Shown piece after piece: positions 1-6,961 of a DNA stretch of 64,000 nucleotides (the stretch's first letter is position 1; every line of letters begins with the position of its first letter). A program made the translations under genes and the position numbers. A model generated the notes under the pieces. It was not told where the DNA came from. It did not search any database and saw only the letters and a list, made by a program, of their open reading frames with translations. Origin of the DNA: Archangium sp. GTDB lineage: Bacteria > Myxococcota > Myxococcia > Myxococcales > Myxococcaceae. The stretch lies in assembly GCA_030681645.1 (NCBI GenBank), contig JAUXRX010000038.1, positions 1-64,000 on the forward strand, in the 5' to 3' direction.

Positions 1-669
1 CGGGTCGCGCGCGGTGTCGGTGCAGGCGTTGCCGCACTTGCTGGTGCCGCCGACACAGGCGAGCGCGCACTGGCCTGCCGAGCACACTTCTCCGGCCGCG
101 CAGGCGACTCCGCACATGCCGCAGTGGGCCGGGTCGCGCGCGGTGTCGGTGCAGGCGTTGCCGCACCTGGTGGTGCCGCCGACGCAGGTGAGCGCGCACT
201 GGCCTGCCGAGCACACTTCGCCGGACGGACAGGCGACTCCGCACGTGCCGCAGTTGGCCGGGTCGCGCGTGGTGTCGGTGCAGGCGTTGCCGCACTTGCT
301 GGTGCCGCCGACGCAGGTGAGCGCGCACTGGCCCGCCGAGCACACTTCGCCGGACGGACAGGCCGTGCCGCACGTGCCGCAGTGGGCCGGGTCGCGCGCG
401 GTGTCGGTGCAGGCGTTGCCGCACTTGCTGGTGCCGCCGACACAGGTGAGCGCGCACTGGCCCGCCGTGCACGTCTCACCGCTCGCGCAGGCAGTGCCGC
501 AGGCGCCGCAGTGGGCCGGGTCGAGCTGAAGGTCGACACAGGCGCCGCCGCAGACCGCGCGCGGCAGCTCACAGTTGCCGTTCCCCGGCGTGGTGGGCGC
601 GCAAGCGGCGCCGAGAACGAGGAGCGGAAGGAGAGCGGCAAGGCAAACGAAGGGAAGACGAGGACTCAT
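1..669 (-). CDS. Cys-rich repeat lipoprotein, Stig1-like repeats (3' end beyond window)
   Basis: The reading frame opens at ATG 669 and runs through position 1 without a stop, so the C-terminus lies outside the window. The first 22 residues form a basic plus hydrophobic signal, and Cys23 in LGAAC is a plausible but weak lipobox. The rest is a tandem repeat with a period of exactly 129 bp (43 residues), with units beginning near 517, 388, 259 and 130. The unit pattern is CVGGT.KCGNACTDT, then DP.HCG.CG.AC, then GE.C..GQC. This resembles the plant Stig1 pattern and the many Cys-rich surface proteins of myxobacteria. No catalytic motif is visible. It is probably a disulfide-stabilised surface protein; its partner and role are unknown. 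Confidence 0.85.
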   Translation of the reverse strand, partial: MSPRLPFVCLAALLPLLVLGAACAPTTPGNGNCELPRAVCGGACVDLQLDPAHCGACGTACASGETCTAGQCALTCVGGTSKCGNACTDTARDPAHCGTCGTACPSGEVCSAGQCALTCVGGTSKCGNACTDTTRDPANCGTCGVACPSGEVCSAGQCALTCVGGTTRCGNACTDTARDPAHCGMCGVACAAGEVCSAGQCALACVGGTSKCGNACTDTARDP

Positions 670-788
670 TTCTCTGACGATCTCACGCGAGTTCGTCAAC
701 GCCCAGACAGAACTCGCAAGCCCCACTCGGAAGAAAGGCCGCCGCGAGTGAACGCGACGGCCTCGAGCTTCAGCAGCTTCGCAGACAG

Positions 789-1055
789 TTACTTGCAGGC
801 CGCGGTGTTGGGGCTGCTCGACGCGAGGCTGGCGACCGCCGCCTTGCAGGCCGCGGTGCACGTGTCAGCCGTGGCCGTGCCGGTGGTCCAACAGGTGCCG
901 CCCGTGTCGTACGCGCCCTTGAGGGCCGCCGCCGAGCCGGGCGAGACCGCCTCAGTGCACGCGAGGTACTTCACACAGTCGGCCGAGGGAGCCGGGTTGC
1001 AAGCCGAGAGAGCGAGGACGGCAAACGCGGCGACGAAGCGAATGGAGTTCTTCAA
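789..1055 (-). CDS. Small Cys-rich lipoprotein
   Basis: An 88-residue protein. It starts with an n-region (KNSIR), a hydrophobic stretch and a good lipobox, LSAC, with the lipidated Cys at residue 19. Six cysteines follow in the mature part (DC.KYLAC, GTC, DTC..AC and a final AACK), suggesting three disulfides. The start is a TTG codon at 1055; no ATG or GTG stands upstream in a better place. It follows the Stig1-like gene's 5' end by about 120 bp, in the same direction. The family is not recognised. The general design (lipobox plus about six Cys in under 100 residues) matches the small lipoprotein at 46882-47169, which suggests a loose family of small myxobacterial surface lipoproteins. Confidence 0.75.
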   Translation of the reverse strand: MKNSIRFVAAFAVLALSACNPAPSADCVKYLACTEAVSPGSAAALKGAYDTGGTCWTTGTATADTCTAACKAAVASLASSSPNTAACK

Positions 1056-1168
1056 TTGGACCTGAGAGGGACTGCGAGGAGTTCAGCTGCGCGAAATGCG
1101 CGCGTGAGCGTCTACGTGAACACACCCTCGAAACCGATCAGAATCGGCCACGACACAGCACGACACGG

Positions 1169-1227
1169 CGATCGGCCCCTCACCCCGCCCTCTCCCCGCT
1201 GCGCCCGCTGCGCAGGGAGAGGGAGAA
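1169..1227. repeat. Dispersed repeat, family B (terminator-like)
   Basis: This intergenic element contains GGCCCCTCACCCC followed by CTCTCCCCGCTGCG and CGCAGGGAGAGGGAG, which can fold into a GC-rich stem. Closely similar copies lie at 25028-25076, 25088-25132 (opposite orientation) and 32497-32548. It sits immediately 3' of the minus-strand gene ending at 1228, so it could act as its terminator. Confidence 0.6.
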
Positions 1228-4200
1228 CTAGCGGCAGACGCCGGGCAACGAGACCAGCACGCGCGCGCCCGGGCTGCCGATCAACGCCACCAGGTCTCGG
1301 CTGGCATCCGCGTTCAGCCTTGCCTTCGCGACGTCGACCAGCGGCACGCCCGCCCAGTAGTTCTCGGCCGTCGCGGAGAACAGCGTCGAGACCGGCGCAC
1401 CGCGGGAGAGGCTCAGCCAGGGCGTCGCGGTGGCGGTACCGCCGAGATCGAGCCGGCCATCGTTGTCGAGGTCGACCAGCACGCGGGCGGTGATGGGCAC
1501 CGGCGGCGCCGACACGAACACGAGCGCTCCGGTGCCGTCGCCCGTGTACACGCCGCCCGGCCCCACCAGGTCCACCTTGCCGTCGTCACTCACGTCGACG
1601 GCGAAGGCGGGGCGCGCCAGCTGCGCCGACGTGGTGACTGGCAGCCTGAGCAGGCCTCCGGCGGTGGTGTTCATCCACCAGCGCAGGTTGCTCGCGACGC
1701 CATCAGGCAACGCCACGTCTCGCAGGCCGTCGTTGTTGACGTCGGCGACCAGCGGCAAGTCGAGGGCCCCGGTGGTGGTCGGGCTGAGCGACGCGGCCGG
1801 CGCGAAGGAGCCGCTCCCCAGGTTCCGGTGCCATTCCAGCCGCTGGTCATTGAGCACCAGCAGGTCGAGCAACCCGTCGTTGTCGAGATCCGCGCTCTCG
1901 ACCGCTCGCACTCCCGGCCCCGTCGCGAGCAGGGTCGGCGCGCTCAGCGTCGTCGCGGAGCCGAAGCGCACCTCGAGCCGCGGAGCCCCCGCTCCACCCG
2001 CGGGCACCGTGCTGCTGCACACCACGCCCACGTCTTCGGAGTGACTGCAGTCGTGAAGGCTCGCTCTCGCACACGACTGGAGCGCGGCCTCAGCGCCGGT
2101 GCAGGCCAGGTCGTCCAGCCAGATGGAGCCGGCACCGCCACCCGCGGTGAAGACCGACACGGCGCTCCCCCTGCGCAGCTGGCGGCAGGCCACGGTGGCG
2201 TCGTTCAGGTCGAAGAGGTCATCGCAGACCGTGCCCCACGCGCCATTCATGTACACCTCGAGGCGCCCGTTCGGCGCGAGCCGGACGTCGGTGGCCACCT
2301 GGGTCAACGTCACCAGGTCGTCGAAGCCATCCTGGTTGAGCTGGGCAATCACCGGCACCGCGTGACCGTCTCCGGGGAGCACCGGGCCCGCCGTCCAGCC
2401 TCCCGCGGGCGTGCTGTAGACGATGGCCAGGCCAGCGTCGGCGTCGCTCGTCACCACGGCCACGTCACTGCGCCCGTCGCCGTTGAGGTCGCCCGTCGCC
2501 AGCTGCGAACCCGTGGGCACCGGGAAGCCCTCGAGCGCGGGGAAGACGCCGCCCTCGTTGGGCACCACCATCAACGAGCCCAGCACCCGCATCACCAGGT
2601 CGGCGCGCGCGTCTCCGAAGGCGTCCACCACCGCGAGCCGGTAGAGCCCAGTGCTCGCGGCCATGTCTCCGGCGAGCACCTGGGGCGCGCTGAAGGAGGC
2701 GCCCCCGTTCTTGTAGACGCGCACGTCAGAGGCCATCACCACCAGGTCACGCCGGCCATCGGCGTCGACGTCGCCGGTCCCCAGCGCACGCACCGCGGAG
2801 GGAGAGGGGAGCAGGACCGAGGTGCCGACCACCGGGCCCGCGGTGAGGGGGAACACCCGCGTTCCCAGCGTGGGGCCCTGCACCGGCACCACCAGCTCGG
2901 GCACGGCATTGCCCAGCACATCGAAGAGCTCGAGGGGAGCGGTGCCGAAGGTCTCCCCCGCCGGCAGCGGCACGGCGACGGCCGCGGCGCTGTCGAAGGG
3001 CGTCGCCAGCATGCCGGTGCCGGGCATCAGGTAGACGGTCGAGCTGCCGGTGGCGAGCGCGAGGTCAGGCAGCGCGTCGGCGGTCAGCTGCCCCACCTGC
3101 ACCGCGCTGATGTTCGAGACGCCCAGGTTCGCCGGGTTGGCCACGGTGCTGAGCGGGTTGCCGCTCGCCGCGCCGTTGCCGGTGAAGATCGCCGCGGACT
3201 GGCTCGCCAACGCGGTGCTGAAGGTCAGCAGCAGGTCAGCGGGGGCCGCGCCGTTCAGCTCGGCGATGGCGCCCGCGGTGGGAACGAGCGACGTGGCGAA
3301 CGAGAAGGTCGCGAAGAGGCCCGCGCCGCCCACGTAGCGGTACACGGCCACGGTGGTGCCCGTGCCCAGCGCGACGAGCTCCGGCCGTCCATCACCGGTG
3401 AGGTCACCCACCAGCAGCCGCGTGATGTTGAAGGTGGAGCTGAACGCCACCGCGCCGAAGGTGCCGGTCGCCGCGCCGTTGATGCTCTGGCCGAGCCGCA
3501 CCCGCAACGTGCTCCCTTCCGAAGTGGCCGCGTCCTGCCGGCCGTCGCCGTCGAAGTCCGCCACGGCCAGGGTGCCGTCAGCGGTGGCGAGGGTGGTGGT
3601 CTGCAGCATCGTCTTGAACGCCACGCCGCTGGTGCAGCTCGAGCGGCACTCGCCCTGCGTGCACTGTTCCGAGGCGAGACAGGGCACGCCACAGGCGCCG
3701 CAGTGGAGGTTGCTGGTCTGGGTGCTCACGCACACGCCGCCGCACCGGGTGATGCAGTCGGACGTGCACAGCCCGTTGCTCGCGCACACCCCGCGCTGGC
3801 CCGGAGGTCCGGTGCACACCGAGCAGCTCGGCCCACACGCCAGGGTGTAGTCGGCCGGGGCGCACACGTTGGCCGTGCCCGTCGAGGGGCAGGTGTTGGT
3901 GCCCAGGGGGCAGGTGGAGCCGCAGACGTACGGGCTGGTGGGGCCGGCCCGGGTGCAGGAGCGCTCCGAGCCTTCGATGCCCAGGGGACACGCGGTGCAG
4001 CTGGCGCCGCAGTGATCCACGCCATCATCGGCGACGCAGACGCCGTTGCACTTGTGGAAGCCGGTGAGGCACGTCACGTCGCAGCCGCCTCCCGAGCAGA
4101 TGGCCATGCCGCCCGGAGACGAGGGGCAGGTCTCGCAGGTCGGCCCGCAGGAAGTGGGCGAGTCGGCCAGACACTCGCTGCCGCAGCGATTGAAGCCGAA

Positions 4201-5412
4201 CGCGCAGGTGAACCCGCAGCTCCCCGAGGCGCAGGTCGCCGTCGAGTTCGCCGGCGGAGTGCAGGGCGTGCACGCGCTCCCACAGCTGGTGATCGCGCTG
4301 TCGCTCACGCAGGTGCTGCCGCAGGCGTGGAAGCCCGCGCTGCAGCTCAGCCCGCACGCGACGCCGTCGCAGGTCGCCACGCCGTTGGTGCTGGTGGGAC
4401 AGGCGGAGCAGCTCGTGCCGCAGGAGGACACGCTGGTGTCGGGCAGACACTGGTTGCCGCACGCATGGAACCCCGCGTTGCAGGTGAAGCCGCAGCTGGT
4501 GCCGTTGCAGGTGGCCGTGCCGTTGAGGGGTGGCGTGCACGGCGTGCAGGCGCTGCCGCAGCTGTTGATGCTGTCGTTGGGCGCGCAGGCGCTGCCGCAG
4601 GCGTGGAAGCCCGGGTTGCAGGAAGTTCCGCAGGTGCCCTGCGCGGTGCAGAACGAGCTCCCGCCGGGGACGGTGGGGCACGGGGCGCACGCCGCACCGC
4701 ACGAGGCGGCCGAGTTCGCCACGCATTGGTCGTTGCAGCGATTGAAGCCGGTGGCACAGGTGAAGCCGCAGCTGCCGCCGCTGCAGGTGGTGGTCGAGTT
4801 GGCGGGGCCCGTCGCACAGGGCGAACACGAGCTGCCGCAGCTGGCGATGGAGTTGCTGCTCACGCACTGACCGTTGCACTCGTGAAAGCCGATGGCGCAG
4901 GCGTAGCCGCAGACGTTGTTGGTGCAGGTGGCGAAGCCGTTGGGCCGGCCCCCCGGACAGTCGCCGCACGAGCTCACCTGGCGGAAGGTGAGGCAGTTGT
5001 CGGCGCCCGAGCGGGGGCCGCAGGCGGCACCCAGGCGCGCGCAGAAGGCCGCGTTCGATTCAGGGACACACGCGGTGCCGCCTCCCGTCGCGCCGCCTCC
5101 ACCTCCGCCCGTCGCGGTGCCTCCGCCCGTGGCGCCGCCGCCGGCTCCTCCGCCGGTCGCCGCGCCGCCACCGCCGCCCGTCGCGACGCGCACGCAGGCC
5201 GCGTCCACGCACGAGTCGGCGAGCAGGCACGCGCTGCAGCTCACGCCCAGGGCGCCACAGGAGTCGGAGGTGTTCCCCGGCCGGCACGTCCCTCGCTCGT
5301 CGCAGCAGCCCGCGCAGGTCGAGGGTGAGCAGGTTGAAGGCGTGGGAGAGCAGCTCGCGAGCAGCGCGAGGGCCGGCATGAGCAGGGTCAAGCTGCGGAG
5401 AGCGCGGAGCAT
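1228..5412 (-). CDS. Giant surface lipoprotein: Cys-rich repeats, FG-GAP repeats and an SRCR domain
   Basis: This 1394-residue protein starts at ATG 5412. Residues 1-21 are a lipoprotein signal (LLASC, Cys21). Residues about 22-75 form a Cys module (CSPSTCAGCC...C..C) shared with the lipoprotein at 6962-8857. A Gly/Ala/Thr-rich linker follows to about 115. About a dozen repeats of roughly 35-40 residues (GF..C...C......CG..C..C) run to about 590. From about 600 to the C-terminus there are FG-GAP/VCBS-like repeats with acidic loops such as DFDGDGRQD, DVDADGRRD and DLNGDGRSD, likely Ca2+-binding blades of a propeller. They are interrupted at about 1043-1132 by a scavenger-receptor Cys-rich domain (WGTVCDD, VACRQL, IWLDDLAC, GVVC). 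No enzyme motif is visible. An extracellular adhesion or binding role is inferred. Confidence 0.9.
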   Translation of the reverse strand: MLRALRSLTLLMPALALLASCSPTPSTCSPSTCAGCCDERGTCRPGNTSDSCGALGVSCSACLLADSCVDAACVRVATGGGGGAATGGGAGGGATGGGTATGGGGGGATGGGTACVPESNAAFCARLGAACGPRSGADNCLTFRQVSSCGDCPGGRPNGFATCTNNVCGYACAIGFHECNGQCVSSNSIASCGSSCSPCATGPANSTTTCSGGSCGFTCATGFNRCNDQCVANSAASCGAACAPCPTVPGGSSFCTAQGTCGTSCNPGFHACGSACAPNDSINSCGSACTPCTPPLNGTATCNGTSCGFTCNAGFHACGNQCLPDTSVSSCGTSCSACPTSTNGVATCDGVACGLSCSAGFHACGSTCVSDSAITSCGSACTPCTPPANSTATCASGSCGFTCAFGFNRCGSECLADSPTSCGPTCETCPSSPGGMAICSGGGCDVTCLTGFHKCNGVCVADDGVDHCGASCTACPLGIEGSERSCTRAGPTSPYVCGSTCPLGTNTCPSTGTANVCAPADYTLACGPSCSVCTGPPGQRGVCASNGLCTSDCITRCGGVCVSTQTSNLHCGACGVPCLASEQCTQGECRSSCTSGVAFKTMLQTTTLATADGTLAVADFDGDGRQDAATSEGSTLRVRLGQSINGAATGTFGAVAFSSTFNITRLLVGDLTGDGRPELVALGTGTTVAVYRYVGGAGLFATFSFATSLVPTAGAIAELNGAAPADLLLTFSTALASQSAAIFTGNGAASGNPLSTVANPANLGVSNISAVQVGQLTADALPDLALATGSSTVYLMPGTGMLATPFDSAAAVAVPLPAGETFGTAPLELFDVLGNAVPELVVPVQGPTLGTRVFPLTAGPVVGTSVLLPSPSAVRALGTGDVDADGRRDLVVMASDVRVYKNGGASFSAPQVLAGDMAASTGLYRLAVVDAFGDARADLVMRVLGSLMVVPNEGGVFPALEGFPVPTGSQLATGDLNGDGRSDVAVVTSDADAGLAIVYSTPAGGWTAGPVLPGDGHAVPVIAQLNQDGFDDLVTLTQVATDVRLAPNGRLEVYMNGAWGTVCDDLFDLNDATVACRQLRRGSAVSVFTAGGGAGSIWLDDLACTGAEAALQSCARASLHDCSHSEDVGVVCSSTVPAGGAGAPRLEVRFGSATTLSAPTLLATGPGVRAVESADLDNDGLLDLLVLNDQRLEWHRNLGSGSFAPAASLSPTTTGALDLPLVADVNNDGLRDVALPDGVASNLRWWMNTTAGGLLRLPVTTSAQLARPAFAVDVSDDGKVDLVGPGGVYTGDGTGALVFVSAPPVPITARVLVDLDNDGRLDLGGTATATPWLSLSRGAPVSTLFSATAENYWAGVPLVDVAKARLNADASRDLVALIGSPGARVLVSLPGVCR

Positions 5413-5672
5413 GAACGCGTCTACCGTGCGCGTCGCCGTCTGAGAAGGTGCGGCCCACGGACGAGGCGAACATGACCTGTGAGGGGTGTTTCCCTCACGT
5501 CCTCACACGAACAGGAAGCCGCATGGCCATCAGCAGCGGAGCGGCGATCGTTCTCGAGGGATCCGTTCGAGGCGGTCTGGCCACGGGTTCTCGGGGGAGA
5601 GCTCGAGGCGCGAGTAAACCGTCCAACCTCCAGCGACGGCTCCGACCGAAACCTGCGCAGACCCTCCCATTC

Positions 5673-6203
5673 CTAAGGACCTCCATCAGCAACACAAGGG
5701 CCTAAATGCGCCACTCGCAAGCCAGACACACAGGCAACCTGCACGGACGGAACAGTCGAGCCATCACAGCCACAAACTTCGCAACCGGGTCCCGCACAGA
5801 GGCCACACTCTGTGCGTTTTCGGCAGAACCCTACCGACCAACAACCCCCGTCTGCCAACTTGTCGCAAAAGCCATCCAAACAGTCTAAGTTCGACGAGCA
5901 AGTGCCCCGGGTCCGAGGCAATCCGTCGCATCGGCTCATCGAAGAGATCGCGCTAAGACCATCCAAAATGCAGGCGGCGGTCGGATAACAGCAGGCGTCG
6001 TCCGATTGACAGGCGGCTCTGCCGCAAAGCCGTTGAGGGTCAGAGATGGCGCAGACGGCAGTTGACGCGTCGGGATATGCGAGGCAGTACCCAGCGTCGA
6101 TCTGGTCATGCCGACATGCCGGTCCATCGCAAACTGGCTGAAGGCAGCCGCAGAGGAAGAGGAAGACCAAGGTGAGGAGAGTGACTATTCGCTGCAGATC
6201 CAC
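5673..6203 (-). CDS. Cys-rich lipoprotein with degenerate Kazal-like C-terminus, lower GC
   Basis: The likely start is GTG at 6203, just before a short charged/hydrophobic signal peptide ending in LCGC, with a purine-rich GGGAGAGGGG just upstream. An in-frame ATG at 6302 would add 33 residues with no signal character. The mature part (about 155 residues) holds some 20 cysteines, including pairs ACC and CC. It ends in VCGCDGST....ACVSG..V...GPC, which resembles the tail of bacterial Kazal-type domains (CGCDG.TY...C.A...GV). Base composition and codon use are clearly less GC-rich than in neighbours, with many A/T third positions. This suggests a different origin from the surrounding genes. Nearby transposase debris (6606-6908) fits that idea. 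Protease inhibition is only a guess. Confidence 0.7.
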   Translation of the reverse strand: MDLQRIVTLLTLVFLFLCGCLQPVCDGPACRHDQIDAGYCLAYPDASTAVCAISDPQRLCGRAACQSDDACCYPTAACILDGLSAISSMSRCDGLPRTRGTCSSNLDCLDGFCDKLADGGCWSVGFCRKRTECGLCAGPGCEVCGCDGSTVPSVQVACVSGLRVAHLGPCVADGGP

Positions 6204-6259
6204 CTGACGCCCCTCTCCCGCCAACTGGGTGAGAGCCGTAGCTGAGGATGGGGCCGACT

Positions 6260-6469
6260 TCAATGGGTGCGCTGCCGTTTCAACCTGTGCCTCTTGCACC
6301 AATGAGATTGGTCGTGGTTCCCCAAGTCGGGTGCTTGGCGCACCGTGTTCACCGGCGTCGGCGCCGAAGGCCCCTGCTCGCCGCCGAGCGACTTGAGCAG
6401 CCTCAACGCCATCTCGCCCGTGCCTTCCTCGATCTGCTTCGACAGCTGGCGCCTACGCATCGCCTTCAT
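6260..6469 (-). CDS. Possible small ORF or decayed gene fragment
   Basis: From ATG 6469 to the TGA at 6260 there are 69 codons with the strong G/C third-position bias of real genes here. The product is a basic, amphipathic peptide (MKAMRRRQLSKQIEEGTGEM...). The same frame stays open upstream with weaker bias, so this may be the 3' end of a broken gene rather than a complete small one. No family is recognised. It lies between the lower-GC lipoprotein and the IS91-type remnant, in a debris-like region. Confidence 0.3.
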   Translation of the reverse strand: MKAMRRRQLSKQIEEGTGEMALRLLKSLGGEQGPSAPTPVNTVRQAPDLGNHDQSHWCKRHRLKRQRTH

Positions 6470-6605
6470 TCCGACGCTGCCACCGTCACCGGCGTCCTCC
6501 ACGCCCAGCGACAGCGACAATCTCGACCTCGCTGTGCGCTTGGTGGTGACCTCCGCCTTGTCGATAACATCCGCCGCACGGTCGGGCTGACGGATTGACC
6601 CAACG

Positions 6606-6908
6606 GACCCGACGTCTCGCGTGGATCTGCAATGGCCGGAGGTCTCGAGCTCGATGCCGTCGCGGGTGAAGCTGGAGGTGGAGCGCTTCCTCACCTGCGG
6701 CGACCTGCGGTTCGGCTTCGTCGAAGTCACCTGCAAGACCTGCGCAGCGTCGTGAATCGTCGCGTTCTGCTGCAAGAGCAGGGGCTGGTGCCCGTCCTGC
6801 ACCAGGCGCGGGCCGCTCGACACGGGCGCCCACCTCGAGTCGGTGTTGCCGCGCATTGCGCACCGGCAGTGGACGTTGAGCCTGCCCTTCTCGCGTGTCG
6901 CCGTCTGA
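6606..6908 (+). pseudogene. IS91-family transposase remnant (zinc-binding N-terminal domain)
   Basis: In the frame containing 6666-6668 the translation reads RFLTCGDLRFGF, then EVTCKTCAAS, an in-frame TGA at 6753-6755, then IVAFCCKSRGWCPSC and VLPRIAHRQWTLSLPF, ending at TGA 6906. This is the conserved Cys-rich zinc-binding start of IS91/IS801-type transposases, where the normal order is C..C, VAFSCK.RG.CPSC, then LP..P.RQWVLS.P. The internal stop, and the absence of the HUH catalytic domain and the rest of the protein, mark it as a decayed fragment. It directly precedes the lipoprotein at 6962 and may have supplied its upstream region. Confidence 0.75.
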
Positions 6909-6961
6909 AAAAGTGTGGCTGCCCTGACGCGCGCGGAGCCATGAGGTATGAGCCGCGGCTC

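Noticed and set aside
1..520. Regular 129-bp repeats as a possible CRISPR array
   Set aside because: The repeats are continuous protein-coding units with no unique spacers and keep one reading frame.
1828..5328. Long open frame of 1166 codons on the plus strand
   Set aside because: It is the antisense shadow of the large lipoprotein gene; in this GC-rich DNA stops are rare in all frames. The product is a meaningless Arg/Gly/Ala/His-rich chain.
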